NCBI RefSeq assembly: GCF_003382565.3
Contig: NZ_CP086253.1
Coordinates: forward strand, 1,240,001 to 1,304,000
Length of the DNA stretch: 64,000 nt
Source: Pectobacterium aquaticum
Lineage (GTDB): Bacteria > Pseudomonadota > Gammaproteobacteria > Enterobacterales > Enterobacteriaceae
Reading direction: 5' to 3'
Shown: in pieces, positions 51,867 through 60,849 of the stretch
How positions within the stretch are numbered: the stretch's first letter is position 1
Layout of the letters: every line of letters begins with the position of its first letter
The notes under the pieces: model-generated
Seen by the model: only the letters and a program-made list of their open reading frames with translations
Told to the model about the DNA's origin: nothing
The model's database searches: none
Made by a program: the position numbers and the translations under genes

Positions 51867-53303
51867 ATGATTTCTTTGAAACGATGGCGTTTATTCCCGC
51901 GTTCCCTGCGGCAATTAGTAATTATGGCGTTCTTGTTGGTTTTGCTGCCGCTGTTGGTGTTGGCCTATCAGGCTTATCAAAGCCTGAACATGTTGAGCGA
52001 ACAGGCGGCGGAGATTAACCGGACAACGCTGACGGATGCCCGGCGCAGTGAGGCAATGACCAGCGTCGCGCTGGCGATGGAGCGTAGCTACCGCCAATAC
52101 TGCGTATTGGACGATCAGACGCTGGCGACGCTTTATCAGAATCAGCGTAAACAGTATTTGCAAATGCTGGATTCTCACGCGCAGGTCCTGCCCGATCCCC
52201 GTTATTACCAGACGCTGCGTCAACTCCTTACTCAGCTCGGCGAAATACGCTGCCATAATAGCGGCCCGGAACAAACGGCATCTAGCCTGCTGGAAGGGTT
52301 CTCCCGCGCTAACGGGCAGATGGTGCAGATGACGCGTGACGTCGTTTTCTCCCGTGGGCAGCAGCTTCAGCAGGCTATTTCTGAACGCGGTCAGTTCTTT
52401 GGCTGGCAGGCGCTGCTCTTGTTTCTGGTCAGCGTGCTGCTGGTGGTTCTCTTTACTCGGATGATTATCGGCCCCGTTAATGGCGTCGAACGAATGATTA
52501 ACCGCCTGGGGGAAGGGCGCTCGCTGGGCAATACCAGTACCTTTAAAGGGCCACGTGAAATTCGGACGCTGGCGCAGCGCATTATCTGGCTGAGCGAGCG
52601 TCTGTCCTGGCTGGAGTCGCAGCGACATGAGTTTTTACGCCATATCTCCCACGAACTGAAAACACCGCTGGCTAGCCTGCGGGAAGGCACTGAATTGCTG
52701 GCCGATGAAGTGGTTGGTCCGCTGACTACCGATCAGAAAGAGGTCGTCGCTATTCTTGATAGCAGCAGCCGCCACCTGCTACAGCTGATCGATCAACTGC
52801 TGGACTATAATCGCAAGCTGGCGGATACGCCGACCGAGCTGGAGCGGGTTGAAATCGAAGAAATCGTTGATATTGTCGTGGCCTCTCACAGCTTGCCCGC
52901 CCGTGCCAAAATGATTTACACCGATGTGACGCTGGCCGTTGAGCACTGTTGGGCGGAAACGACGCTATTGATGCGAGTGATCGATAATCTCTATTCCAAT
53001 GCGGTGCACTACGGTAAGGAATCCGGTAACATTTGGATTTATAGCCGTCAGATTGGCAATCGCGTTCAGATTGATGTTGCCAACAGTGGTACGCCCATTC
53101 CCGATGCCGAGCGGAGCATGATTTTTGAGCCCTTTTATCAGGGCAGCCATCAGCGCCGTGGCGCAGTCAAGGGGAGTGGGTTGGGATTGAGCATTGCGCG
53201 TGATTGCATTCGTCGTATGCGTGGTGAGCTTAGCTTAATTACCGTGGACTATGCTGATGTGTGTTTCCGCATTGAGCTGCCCTTATTGTCCGATAATGAA
53301 TAA
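51867..53303 (+). CDS. glrK: Sensor histidine kinase GlrK (QseE)
   Basis: Membrane kinase of the GlrK/GlrR two-component system. 478 residues: helix 1 (about 17-36), periplasmic part, helix 2 (about 172-196), HAMP, dimerisation H-box HISHELKTPLASLREGTE with the phospho-His, N-box DNLYSNAVHYG, and G-box GSGLGLSIARD. Its gene starts the operon glrK-qseG-glrR and is preceded by glmY, which its partner activates. Confidence 0.94.
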   Translation: MISLKRWRLFPRSLRQLVIMAFLLVLLPLLVLAYQAYQSLNMLSEQAAEINRTTLTDARRSEAMTSVALAMERSYRQYCVLDDQTLATLYQNQRKQYLQMLDSHAQVLPDPRYYQTLRQLLTQLGEIRCHNSGPEQTASSLLEGFSRANGQMVQMTRDVVFSRGQQLQQAISERGQFFGWQALLLFLVSVLLVVLFTRMIIGPVNGVERMINRLGEGRSLGNTSTFKGPREIRTLAQRIIWLSERLSWLESQRHEFLRHISHELKTPLASLREGTELLADEVVGPLTTDQKEVVAILDSSSRHLLQLIDQLLDYNRKLADTPTELERVEIEEIVDIVVASHSLPARAKMIYTDVTLAVEHCWAETTLLMRVIDNLYSNAVHYGKESGNIWIYSRQIGNRVQIDVANSGTPIPDAERSMIFEPFYQGSHQRRGAVKGSGLGLSIARDCIRRMRGELSLITVDYADVCFRIELPLLSDNE

Positions 53304-53323
53304 AGTCCGAGAATGAATAAATA

Positions 53324-54094
53324 ATGAATGTAGGATTTATGAAGGGATGGCCGGCGAGTAGAGGATTTTTCCGTCTGTTGAAAGTGGTGGTCATGTCGTC
53401 ACCGCTCGTTTTGGCCGCGTGTAATAGCCATGTGAGCAGCGGCTCGGCGTTGCTTGAGGCAGAGGCGATACCGCCGAAAGAGCAGGTTGCCGATTTCCGT
53501 ATCGCGCCATGCGAGCATCTGTGGAAGATAGACGATCGTGAATCCATGAACAACGCGCTTTATTGGCTGCGGGCGATGGACTGCGCAGGGCGTTTGACGC
53601 CGTTCCAAGCCCGTGAAGAAGCTGGGCAGGTTGCGGCTGATAGCTGGGACAGCGTGTTTAAGCAAGGCATTCTGCTGGATAATGCTGGTATTACTCAGGC
53701 TGAACGCCGTCAGGTGCTGGAACTGATTAATTTATATCGTCTTGCTTTCCCAGCGGCGCTGCGCCCGCTGATGCAAACCTGGCGTGACAGACAAACGCTG
53801 TTTCTGGCGCTATCGGATGAACGCCTGCGCTATAAGCGTTTGCAGGAATCCAGCGACAAACAGCTAGATGCCCTGCGTGTCCAGCAAAGTCACCTGCAAT
53901 ATCAGTTAGAAACGACCACGCAGAAACTGGAAAATTTGACGGATATTGAGCGTCAACTGTCGTCTCGTAAGCAACTGTCGGGGGAAATGCCGGATAACTA
54001 CGGCGATCGTCGCGGTAGCTCCGGTGTGAATAGCGGTAGTGCAAATAAAGACGGTTCGCGCAATTCGGCAACGAAGGAGTCAACAAGACAATGA
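53324..54094 (+). CDS. qseG: QseG family lipoprotein of the GlrK/GlrR system
   Basis: Outer-membrane lipoprotein encoded between kinase and regulator; it interacts with GlrK in E. coli. 256 residues with a lipobox VLAACNS (Cys at about 33), then a QseG-like body (REEAGQVAADSWDSVFKQGIL) and a helical, low-complexity C-terminus rich in Ser, Gly and Asn. ATG at 53324 has an in-frame alternative at 53339 (residue 6). The stop overlaps glrR by four bases. Confidence 0.85.
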   Translation: MNVGFMKGWPASRGFFRLLKVVVMSSPLVLAACNSHVSSGSALLEAEAIPPKEQVADFRIAPCEHLWKIDDRESMNNALYWLRAMDCAGRLTPFQAREEAGQVAADSWDSVFKQGILLDNAGITQAERRQVLELINLYRLAFPAALRPLMQTWRDRQTLFLALSDERLRYKRLQESSDKQLDALRVQQSHLQYQLETTTQKLENLTDIERQLSSRKQLSGEMPDNYGDRRGSSGVNSGSANKDGSRNSATKESTRQ

Positions 54095-55428
54095 CAGCCC
54101 GAAAAACGGCGAGTTTGTTGCTCGTGGATGATGACCCCAGCCTGCTGAAACTCTTGGGCATGCGTCTGACCAGTGAAGGATTTAGCGTGATGACGGCGGA
54201 GAGCGGCCAGGAGGCGCTGCGGCTGTTAACACGCGAGACGTTCGATCTGGTGATCAGCGATCTTCGTATGGATGAAATGGATGGCATGGCGCTGTTTGCC
54301 GAAATACAGCGTTATCAGCCAGGGATGCCAGTGATCATTTTGACCGCTCACGGTTCCATTCCCGACGCGGTCGCGGCTACGCAGCAGGGCGTATTCAGCT
54401 TCCTGACGAAGCCCGTTGACCGCGATGCGCTCTACAAAGCGATAGACGAAGCGCTGGCATTGTCCGCCCCCGCAGGCGATGAAAGCTGGCGTGAAACCAT
54501 CGTGACGCGCAGCCCGATTATGCTGCGTCTGCTGGAGCAGGCCAGAATGGTCGCGCAGTCGGACGTCAGCGTGCTGATTAACGGTCAGAGCGGGACTGGG
54601 AAAGAGGTGCTGGCTCAGGCGATTCATGCAGCAAGCCCGCGAGCAAAGAACGCCTTTATTGCGATTAACTGCGGCGCGCTGCCGGAGCCATTGCTAGAAT
54701 CGGAGCTGTTCGGCCATGCGAAAGGAGCCTTTACCGGTGCGGTTAGCAGCCGTGAAGGGCTTTTTCAGGCAGCAGAAGGCGGCACGCTGTTTTTAGATGA
54801 AATCGGCGATATGCCGCTGTCCTTACAGGTTAAGCTGCTGCGTGTTCTGCAGGAGCGAAAAGTCCGCCCGCTGGGTAGCAACCGCGATTTGGACATTGAT
54901 GTGCGGATTATTTCCGCCACACACCGTGATTTGCCGAAGGCGATGGAGAAGAGCGAATTCCGCGAAGATCTCTATTATCGGCTCAATGTGGTAAATATGA
55001 AGCTGCCAGCGCTGCATGAACGTGCCGAAGATATTCCGATGCTGGCAAACCATCTGCTGCGTGAATCCGCCAATCGCCACAAGCCTTTTGTGCGCACTTT
55101 CTCAACCGATGCAATGAAGCGCTTGATGACGGCAAGCTGGCCGGGTAACGTGCGTCAACTGGTGAATGTCATCGAACAGTGTGTGGCGCTGACCAGTGCA
55201 CCGGTTATCAGCGATGCGCTGGTTGAGCAGGCGCTGGAAGGTGAAAACACTGCCCTGCCAACGTTTGTTGAAGCACGACATCAGTTTGAGCTTAACTATT
55301 TGCGAAAACTATTACAGATCGCAAAAGGTAACGTGACGCAGGCCGCGCGAATGGCCGGGCGTAACCGAACGGAATTTTATAAACTGTTGGGCCGCCACGA
55401 GCTGGATGCCAACGATTTTAAAGACTAG
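54091..55428 (+). CDS. glrR: Sigma-54-dependent response regulator GlrR (QseF)
   Basis: 445 residues. Receiver domain with phospho-Asp in LVISDLRMDEMDGM; AAA+ domain with Walker A GQSGTGKE, the sigma-54-contact loop GAFTGA and Walker B FLDEIGDMP; C-terminal Fis-type helix-turn-helix GNVTQAARMAGRNRTEFYKLL. It activates glmY through the TGTC-N10-GACA sites at 51203-51315. Translation is coupled to qseG by an ATGA overlap. Confidence 0.95.
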   Translation: MTARKTASLLLVDDDPSLLKLLGMRLTSEGFSVMTAESGQEALRLLTRETFDLVISDLRMDEMDGMALFAEIQRYQPGMPVIILTAHGSIPDAVAATQQGVFSFLTKPVDRDALYKAIDEALALSAPAGDESWRETIVTRSPIMLRLLEQARMVAQSDVSVLINGQSGTGKEVLAQAIHAASPRAKNAFIAINCGALPEPLLESELFGHAKGAFTGAVSSREGLFQAAEGGTLFLDEIGDMPLSLQVKLLRVLQERKVRPLGSNRDLDIDVRIISATHRDLPKAMEKSEFREDLYYRLNVVNMKLPALHERAEDIPMLANHLLRESANRHKPFVRTFSTDAMKRLMTASWPGNVRQLVNVIEQCVALTSAPVISDALVEQALEGENTALPTFVEARHQFELNYLRKLLQIAKGNVTQAARMAGRNRTEFYKLLGRHELDANDFKD

Positions 55429-55535
55429 CGCTGAGAGAGCCGTGCGGGTGTAGATTGTCCGCCTGAGTTCTGACATGCTGTCCACTTGCTGATGCTCGGC
55501 TTTGGCCGCAACATAGATAACACAAAGGTTCCTCC

Positions 55536-55874
55536 ATGAAGAAAATTGATGCGATTATTAAGCCGTTCAAACTGGACGATGTGCGTGAAGCGTTAGCTGA
55601 AGTGGGCATCACAGGGATGACGGTAACGGAAGTTAAAGGCTTTGGTCGTCAGAAAGGCCACACCGAGCTGTATCGTGGCGCAGAATACATGGTCGATTTT
55701 CTGCCAAAAGTAAAAATCGAAATTGTCGTGTCAGATGACATCGTTGATACCTGCGTGGAAACCATCACGCAGACCGCGCAGACGGGTAAAATCGGCGACG
55801 GTAAAATCTTCGTCTTTGATGTGGCGCGTGTTGTCCGTATCCGTACCGGTGAAGAAGACGAAGAAGCGATTTAA
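55536..55874 (+). CDS. glnB: Nitrogen regulatory protein P-II GlnB
   Basis: Trimeric signal protein that reports glutamine and 2-oxoglutarate status to GlnD, GlnE and NtrB. 112 residues, MKKIDAIIKPFKLDDVREAL. The T-loop GRQKGHTELYRGAEY holds the uridylylated Tyr51, and the B-loop TGKIGDGKIFV binds ATP. AAAGG precedes the ATG. Follows glrR by 107 bp as in E. coli. Confidence 0.97.
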   Translation: MKKIDAIIKPFKLDDVREALAEVGITGMTVTEVKGFGRQKGHTELYRGAEYMVDFLPKVKIEIVVSDDIVDTCVETITQTAQTGKIGDGKIFVFDVARVVRIRTGEEDEEAI

Positions 55875-55903
55875 TCGTTCGCTTCCCCGCCAATACCGCC
55901 TAG

Positions 55904-55934
55904 AAGCCAGCCTTTGTCAATCAGGCTGGCTTCA
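55904..55934. terminator. Hairpin between convergent glnB and pemA
   Basis: GAAGCCAGCCT (55904-55914) pairs with AGGCTGGCTTC (55924-55934). It lacks a long T-tract but is the only strong stem in the 66-bp gap and probably serves both genes. Confidence 0.6.
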
Positions 55935-55940
55935 TCACAT

Positions 55941-57053
55941 TTACTTCCCTTTGGGCGCGGTAGGCACCCAACCCGCCAATACCTTGTCTGCGGTGTATTC
56001 TGCTGCTTCCGCATTGCTTAGCTGACGGCGCTGATCGTTTTTCTCTGCACCTGCGCCTTTGGATTTATACTCGAAAAAGCGCGAATCCTGTGGATAGAAC
56101 CAGATTGTCGCACCTTGTTTATCTTTACCGGACATTTTGTCCCAGCCATAGATATGATCATCCATGCTGGTGTTCAGGAACACCGTTTGCCCGATGGCGT
56201 TAGGATTGGCATAGCGTCCATCTGGAAAGGTCGTTGTTGGGTGCCAAGGTCGACCCAGTCCATAACTTTTTGCGGGGACGTCTTTCTCTTTAATCACTCG
56301 GCTATTGGTAATGACCAATCCATATTTTTGCTTAATATCCGTGCTGGGTGCGGTGAGATAGCCAAGCGGCTGACCTTTCACATCGGTACGGTTGCGTGAG
56401 ACAATGTCGCAATTGTCAAATAATGCAGTGCCGTCGCCAAAGATGAAGTCAACGGTTCCGCTGATTCGGCATTGTGAGAAGAAGCTGCGTCCGCCTTTCA
56501 CATATAACGTGTCCTGGTACCCGACCAGGCTGACATCATGAAACCATGCACGATCGCTATTTTCGGCAACCAGCAGTGCAACGGCCTGCGAGTCTTTTAG
56601 TTTAGTTGGATCGTCGCTGGCTTTAGCCTGATTGGCGGGGTAATCGAAATCATTGCGGATGGTCAGCGAACGGGCACTGAAGTCAGGCGCATCGACTTTC
56701 ACCGTGTTGCTGCCGTAAGTTCCCCATTTGCTGCCATCGGGTTTGAGCGTCCCGGCTGCGGTGTTTGCCGCGATCACGGTGCCGTTACGGCTTTCTCCCT
56801 TTAGATGAATGTTGGGGCGCGTAATCGTCAGGCGCTCATGGTAGACACCATTTTTCACATAGATAACAAATGGCGAACTGTCCGCCGGGGCGCTGGCAAT
56901 CGCTTCAGTAATAGTTTTGTAGGCCTTGGCGTCCTCTGAGTTGGCGGAAACCAGCGCATTGTAGTCGGCTGCCTGTGCTAACGACAAAGGGGCGGAAATT
57001 AGCATGGCTAAGGTCAGCGTCTTGCAGAGGTGTGAAGTGTCTATCATGTCCAT
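55941..57053 (-). CDS. pemA: Pectin methylesterase PemA
   Basis: Secreted carbohydrate esterase family 8 enzyme that de-esterifies pectin for later cleavage by pectate lyases. 370 residues: a signal peptide ending AQA before ADYNALVS, then right-handed beta-helix sequence with catalytic signatures GYQDTLY, VDFIFGDGTALFDNC (Asp) and YGLGRPWHP (Arg/Trp). Two close ATGs are possible (57051-57053 and 57045-57047). Lies 92 bp after paeY on the same strand. The gene is absent from the E. coli map at this place, marking a soft-rot trait. Confidence 0.93.
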   Translation of the reverse strand: MDMIDTSHLCKTLTLAMLISAPLSLAQAADYNALVSANSEDAKAYKTITEAIASAPADSSPFVIYVKNGVYHERLTITRPNIHLKGESRNGTVIAANTAAGTLKPDGSKWGTYGSNTVKVDAPDFSARSLTIRNDFDYPANQAKASDDPTKLKDSQAVALLVAENSDRAWFHDVSLVGYQDTLYVKGGRSFFSQCRISGTVDFIFGDGTALFDNCDIVSRNRTDVKGQPLGYLTAPSTDIKQKYGLVITNSRVIKEKDVPAKSYGLGRPWHPTTTFPDGRYANPNAIGQTVFLNTSMDDHIYGWDKMSGKDKQGATIWFYPQDSRFFEYKSKGAGAEKNDQRRQLSNAEAAEYTADKVLAGWVPTAPKGK

Positions 57054-57145
57054 AGTCCTTTAATTGGTATAGGGAAGGGTACATCACGTGCGGCGGTGAA
57101 GTACACCGCGCGCGATTCGGTCTTATCGTTTTACCTGACTGATAA

Positions 57146-58804
57146 CTACTTGTGTTTGCTGGCCGTTTTTTCTGCCAGCGACGCTAAAGCGGGTTCCTGC
57201 CGAATGGCATCAGCGACAATCCCTGCCACGGCGATAGCGCCTTTTTTCTGAAAATGGGTGGTATCTGGTTTGCTCAGGCTACCCGCCTGATCGCGATAAA
57301 AAGGGTATTGCTTAGGATCGATCACCAGCCAGTACTGTTTCCAGTGGTCGCTGTTGCCCTGATTCGCCAGCGCGATAGTGGCTGGCTCAACGTCCAGTAA
57401 AATTACCTTGTTATCTACTGCCGTATTCTTGATGGTCTGACTGTAATCGCCGATGAACGCGTAGCCGTTATCTGCATTTTGCTTGGTGAAGTGGCTATGT
57501 ACCGCTGGCGTGCCATCTTTGCCTTCAGCTGTTTTCACTCGGGTGGTCGGGGTAAGCAGAACTGGTGTGAGTTTGTGCTGGCGGGCAAAAGTGATGTAGC
57601 GCTCCAGCGATGTCTGGAACGACATATCGGCTTTCCCCTGCGGGGCCTGCTTTTTCCCTGCGACATCGTTCGGGTAAGTACAGAGGTTAGCGACATCCGC
57701 CGGGCCACGTACCGCTTTCGCCCCGTTGCAGTTTTGATCGTTGTGTCCCATTTGGATAAACAGGAAATCACCTTCCTTCATCAGCGGCTGCATCTGGCGG
57801 AACCAGCCTTCGTAGAAATAGTCGCGTGAGCTACGGCCTGAACGTGCGCCATTGACGACTTTCACACCGCTATTTTTACTGAACTGTTGTTCAAAAACCT
57901 GTCCCCAGCCCATGCGAGGGAAGCGCCCCTTTTCATAGGTGGCGGCTGTCGAGTCGCCGACGATAAAGATTCGAGTTTGTGCTTGCTTAATCGCATCCAG
58001 ATTCTGACGTGCAGCGCGATAATCCAGTGGTTCATAGTCGCCTTTGTCATTCAGGCCAACAATCGGGTGAAATGCGCTGTCAGTCAGCACGGTGTGGCCG
58101 GAGTAACCCGTATTGTTGTGATAATTGCGGTTATGGTTAATGACGCTGACGATTTTGGTGACGGCATCCTGCTGAGTCGCGGGGTAAGTCAGAGGATCGA
58201 AACGCTTGGGCGCACTGACGCCCACCTGTTTTAGCGCGTCATTAAAGCCTGCATGAAAATCGGCGTAGGCTTTTTTCCATGCGGCGGCGTCCAGCTTCGG
58301 TGATGCCGTGTCGTCCGTTAGCTGCTGTGGACCAATGTAGCCTGCTGCCACCGCAATATCTGAGGTAATGCGGTCAGTCAACGGGTTGATATTGGCAATA
58401 TTCTCTTTACCGTCATGCAATGATGGGGCGACAGCAGACAGGCAAATTGCACGAGAAATATTATTTAGCAGGCAGTTATTGCCGCCAGATTCGACCGCTA
58501 AAAGACGTAACGGCGGTGTGAGGCCAGAGATATCAAGGTGATATTTTCCTTGCTCATCCGTCTGTGTCTGCCTCTTCTGTCCCTGCTGATCTCTGATAAT
58601 GATGGTGGCAGGCAGATGAATATTCCGTACAGTGACATGACCGGATAAGCCGGTTTTTTCACCCAGCGTTGAACCGGACAGTAAGTTAACGCTGTCCGGT
58701 GCGGTGGTCTGGTGTGCCGCGGCGGGCGTTTTAGCGTGTACCAGTGTGAAAGGGGCGGAAAGTATCAGAGCTAAAGCTACACTTTCTGAAAAACGTTTTG
58801 CCAT
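57146..58804 (-). CDS. paeY: Pectin acetylesterase PaeY
   Basis: Secreted esterase that removes acetyl groups from pectin so PemA and the lyases can act. 552 residues, close to Dickeya PaeY. Signal peptide (to about residue 24, ending VHA), N-terminal carboxypeptidase-like beta segment (GHVTVRNIHLPATIIIRDQQG), then a C-terminal SGNH/CE12 domain: IFIVGDSTAATYEKGRFP (Ser), GARSGRSSRDYF (Gly), QMGHNDQN (Asn) and KPDTTHFQ (Asp/His). paeY-pemA is probably co-transcribed, as in Dickeya; KdgR control is expected from the regulon, but no clear box was found. Confidence 0.9.
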   Translation of the reverse strand: MAKRFSESVALALILSAPFTLVHAKTPAAAHQTTAPDSVNLLSGSTLGEKTGLSGHVTVRNIHLPATIIIRDQQGQKRQTQTDEQGKYHLDISGLTPPLRLLAVESGGNNCLLNNISRAICLSAVAPSLHDGKENIANINPLTDRITSDIAVAAGYIGPQQLTDDTASPKLDAAAWKKAYADFHAGFNDALKQVGVSAPKRFDPLTYPATQQDAVTKIVSVINHNRNYHNNTGYSGHTVLTDSAFHPIVGLNDKGDYEPLDYRAARQNLDAIKQAQTRIFIVGDSTAATYEKGRFPRMGWGQVFEQQFSKNSGVKVVNGARSGRSSRDYFYEGWFRQMQPLMKEGDFLFIQMGHNDQNCNGAKAVRGPADVANLCTYPNDVAGKKQAPQGKADMSFQTSLERYITFARQHKLTPVLLTPTTRVKTAEGKDGTPAVHSHFTKQNADNGYAFIGDYSQTIKNTAVDNKVILLDVEPATIALANQGNSDHWKQYWLVIDPKQYPFYRDQAGSLSKPDTTHFQKKGAIAVAGIVADAIRQEPALASLAEKTASKHK

Positions 58805-59098
58805 GGTCAGACATATCCCTTGTTGGTTAGTCGAAAACGGTTAATGAACCCAGGCGTTATCAAAGGAAGGTCGCTGTTTTTTTATCGCTCTTATCACGGC
58901 CTTTAGCGAGAACGTCGGGCTTTTATTGTGCACCCAAGCCGATTCAAGGGCGATGCCTAAACGAAGCTTGTTTGGTGAAATAACCATTCATTAAAAGTGA
59001 AATGTTATTTTAATAATGTCTTGTTTTTTGTGACCCACCTCTTTTTTAGCGGAGCACTGCCGTATTGGCATAGAGATTTGTGATCAATAAGCTGTTTT
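58805..59098. other. Upstream region of paeY with A+T-rich palindrome
   Basis: The paeY promoter must lie here; the whole non-coding interval to hmp runs to 59298. ATTAAAA and TTTTAAT flank GTGAAATGTTA in 58990-59014; this resembles a degenerate KdgR box (AATGAAA...TTTCATT type) with different spacing. No gene seen. An ERIC element and the hmp terminator fill the remainder and are listed separately. Confidence 0.35.
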
Positions 59099-59223
59099 AT
59101 ACCCGTCATACTTCAAGCTGCTTGCGCGTTGGCCGCCCTTACTCACCCCAGTCACTTACCTGAGTAAGCTCCTGGGGATTCGTGCAGTTGCCGCCTTCAC
59201 GCAACTTGAATTATTTAGGGTAT
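59099..59223. repeat. ERIC (IRU) intergenic repeat
   Basis: 125 bp bounded by ATACCC and GGGTAT, with CTTCAAG near one end and CTTGAA near the other. The core contains GTAAGCTCCTGGGGATTC and its partner ACTCACCCCAGTCACTTAC, the conserved sequences used in ERIC typing. It sits between paeY and hmp and is non-coding. Confidence 0.88.
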
Positions 59224-59247
59224 GTTCTGGTGGTTTTCTGAAAGATG

Positions 59248-59273
59248 AAAAAAAGGCCGCAAAAGCGGCCTTT
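59248..59273 (-). terminator. Terminator of hmp
   Basis: AAAGGCCGC-AAAA-GCGGCCTTT; on the minus strand the stem is followed by a run of seven Ts. It lies 26 bp after the hmp stop. Confidence 0.88.
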
Positions 59274-59298
59274 GGGTTTGATCCGTCACCAATAAGGG

Positions 59299-60489
59299 TT
59301 AGACGACTTTATGTGGACCAAAACATTCGTAATGCAGTTGCTCAGCGGGGATACCCATCGCCAGCAACTGCTGTGCGATAAACTGCATGAAAACCACAGG
59401 GCCGCACAGGTAATAGTGCATATCAGGCGTGGTTAATTCCTCTTTTAACGAGGCCAACTGCATTAGCCCGCTGTGATGATAATCTTCTCGCAAGCGATCG
59501 GCCTGCTGCGGTTCCCGATACCAAATGTGATGCTGGAACTGTGGTAGTGATTGGCCTGTTTGTTTGATTTCATCCGCAAACGCATGCGCTGTGCCATTTT
59601 CTGCTGCGTGCAGCCATAACACCTTCGCCTGATGATCCTGCTGCTTGAGCGTATGCAACATGCCCAGCATCGGGGTTTGCCCCACGCCGCCGGAAATCAG
59701 GGCAACCGGCGTAGCAGCGGGGATATCAAGGAAGAAATCGCCATGCGGCGCCGCCAGATGAATGATGTCGCCTTCACGCGCGGTATCATGCAGATAGCCG
59801 GAAACGGTGCCCTGTGCTTCGCGTTTAACCGCAATTCGGTAGGACTTTCCATTCGGCGCATGCGTCAGAGAGTATTGGCGAATCTCCTGATTGGCAAAAC
59901 TGTCATGCTTGATGTAAACCGCCAGATATTGGCCCGGCTGAAAATCCGCAATAGGCTGGCCGTCGGTGGGTTCCAACGTGAAGCTGGTAATCACCGAGCT
60001 CTGCGGCTGCTTGTTCACAATACGGAAAGGTCGCACACCGCTCCAGCCGCCGTTTTTCGCTTCGGTGCTGCGGTAGATATCGCCTTCGCGCTGGATGAAG
60101 ACATTCGCCAGCACGCCATAGGCTTTACCCCAGGCATCCAGTATGTCCTGACCGGGGCTAAACAGTTCATCCAGCGTGGCCAATAAATGATTACCGACGA
60201 TCTGATACTGATCGGCCTGAATGTTAAAGCTGGCATGCTTCTGGGCGATGCGCTCAACCGCAGGCAGCAGCGCGGCCAGGTTTTCAATATTCGTTGCATA
60301 AGCACAAATGGCATTGAACAGCGCTTCACGCTGATCGCCATTGCGCTGGTTGCTCATGTTAAAAATATCTTTGAGCTCAGGGTTATGCGTAAACATGCGA
60401 TCGTAAAAATGTGCGGTCAGTTTCGGGCCGGTTTCCGCCAGCAGAGGAATGGTTGACTTAACGATGGCGATAGTTTGGTTATCCAGCAT
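59299..60489 (-). CDS. hmp: Flavohaemoglobin nitric oxide dioxygenase Hmp
   Basis: Detoxifies nitric oxide to nitrate with O2 and NAD(P)H. 396 residues: globin domain (about 1-138) starting MLDNQTIAIVKSTIPLLAETG with proximal His in QKHASFNIQADQY, FAD domain with RQYSLT, and NAD domain with GGVGQTPMLGMLH and CGPVVFMQ. The usual E. coli order glnB-hmp-glyA is kept apart from the inserted paeY-pemA. An NsrR-type operator lies upstream. Its known role in plant pathogens is protection from host nitric oxide. Confidence 0.96.
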   Translation of the reverse strand: MLDNQTIAIVKSTIPLLAETGPKLTAHFYDRMFTHNPELKDIFNMSNQRNGDQREALFNAICAYATNIENLAALLPAVERIAQKHASFNIQADQYQIVGNHLLATLDELFSPGQDILDAWGKAYGVLANVFIQREGDIYRSTEAKNGGWSGVRPFRIVNKQPQSSVITSFTLEPTDGQPIADFQPGQYLAVYIKHDSFANQEIRQYSLTHAPNGKSYRIAVKREAQGTVSGYLHDTAREGDIIHLAAPHGDFFLDIPAATPVALISGGVGQTPMLGMLHTLKQQDHQAKVLWLHAAENGTAHAFADEIKQTGQSLPQFQHHIWYREPQQADRLREDYHHSGLMQLASLKEELTTPDMHYYLCGPVVFMQFIAQQLLAMGIPAEQLHYECFGPHKVV

Positions 60490-60519
60490 GGTGACTCCTT
60501 ATTTATTGGCATGACTTAT

Positions 60520-60542
60520 AAGTTGTATTTTATATGCATCTT
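60520..60542 (-). promoter_or_regulatory. NsrR operator of hmp
   Basis: A 23-bp imperfect palindrome reading, on the minus strand, AAGATGC...ATA...ACAACTT, close to the NsrR consensus AAGATGC(Y)TTT-N-AAARGCATCTT. It lies 31-53 bp before the hmp start, where a repressor that senses nitric oxide would block transcription. Confidence 0.75.
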
Positions 60543-60697
60543 ATTGAGTTTGTCCGCTGCTGTAAATTACCTTTTTGGTGGTAGGGGTTTTTAGGCGGAG
60601 CCAAAGGGAATAACATGAAGAAATAGCAGGTTGAGAATGAAGAAAAATCCGTTTACCACTGCGCAACAGATGTTTGCTGAAGCCTTGTGCTGCCTGT

Positions 60698-60713
60698 AGC
60701 TAATCGTTTGCGT
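60698..60713 (+). promoter_or_regulatory. PurR-like operator upstream of glyA
   Basis: AGCTAATCGTTTGCGT keeps the right half CGTTTGCGT of the PurR box and is degenerate on the left, as known for glyA of E. coli. The 360-bp hmp-glyA gap otherwise holds only the hmp operator and a probable glyA promoter near 60755-60775; no clear paired MetR site (TGAA-N5-TTCA) was found. Confidence 0.6.
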
Positions 60714-60849
60714 AAAAACCTCTGTCAAGACCTATCTTCATTAGGGAAAAACGGTTTACACTATACGCCATTCGCCAAAAGGGTAGCCCAATTCCCAAAT
60801 GGGCCATTAATTCCCAGTATATTTATGTTAGCTGAGTCAGGAGATCCGG

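Noticed and set aside
58995..59014. Palindrome called as a KdgR operator
   Set aside because: Arms resemble the KdgR box but the spacing is off by one and bases differ, so it is kept only as a possibility.
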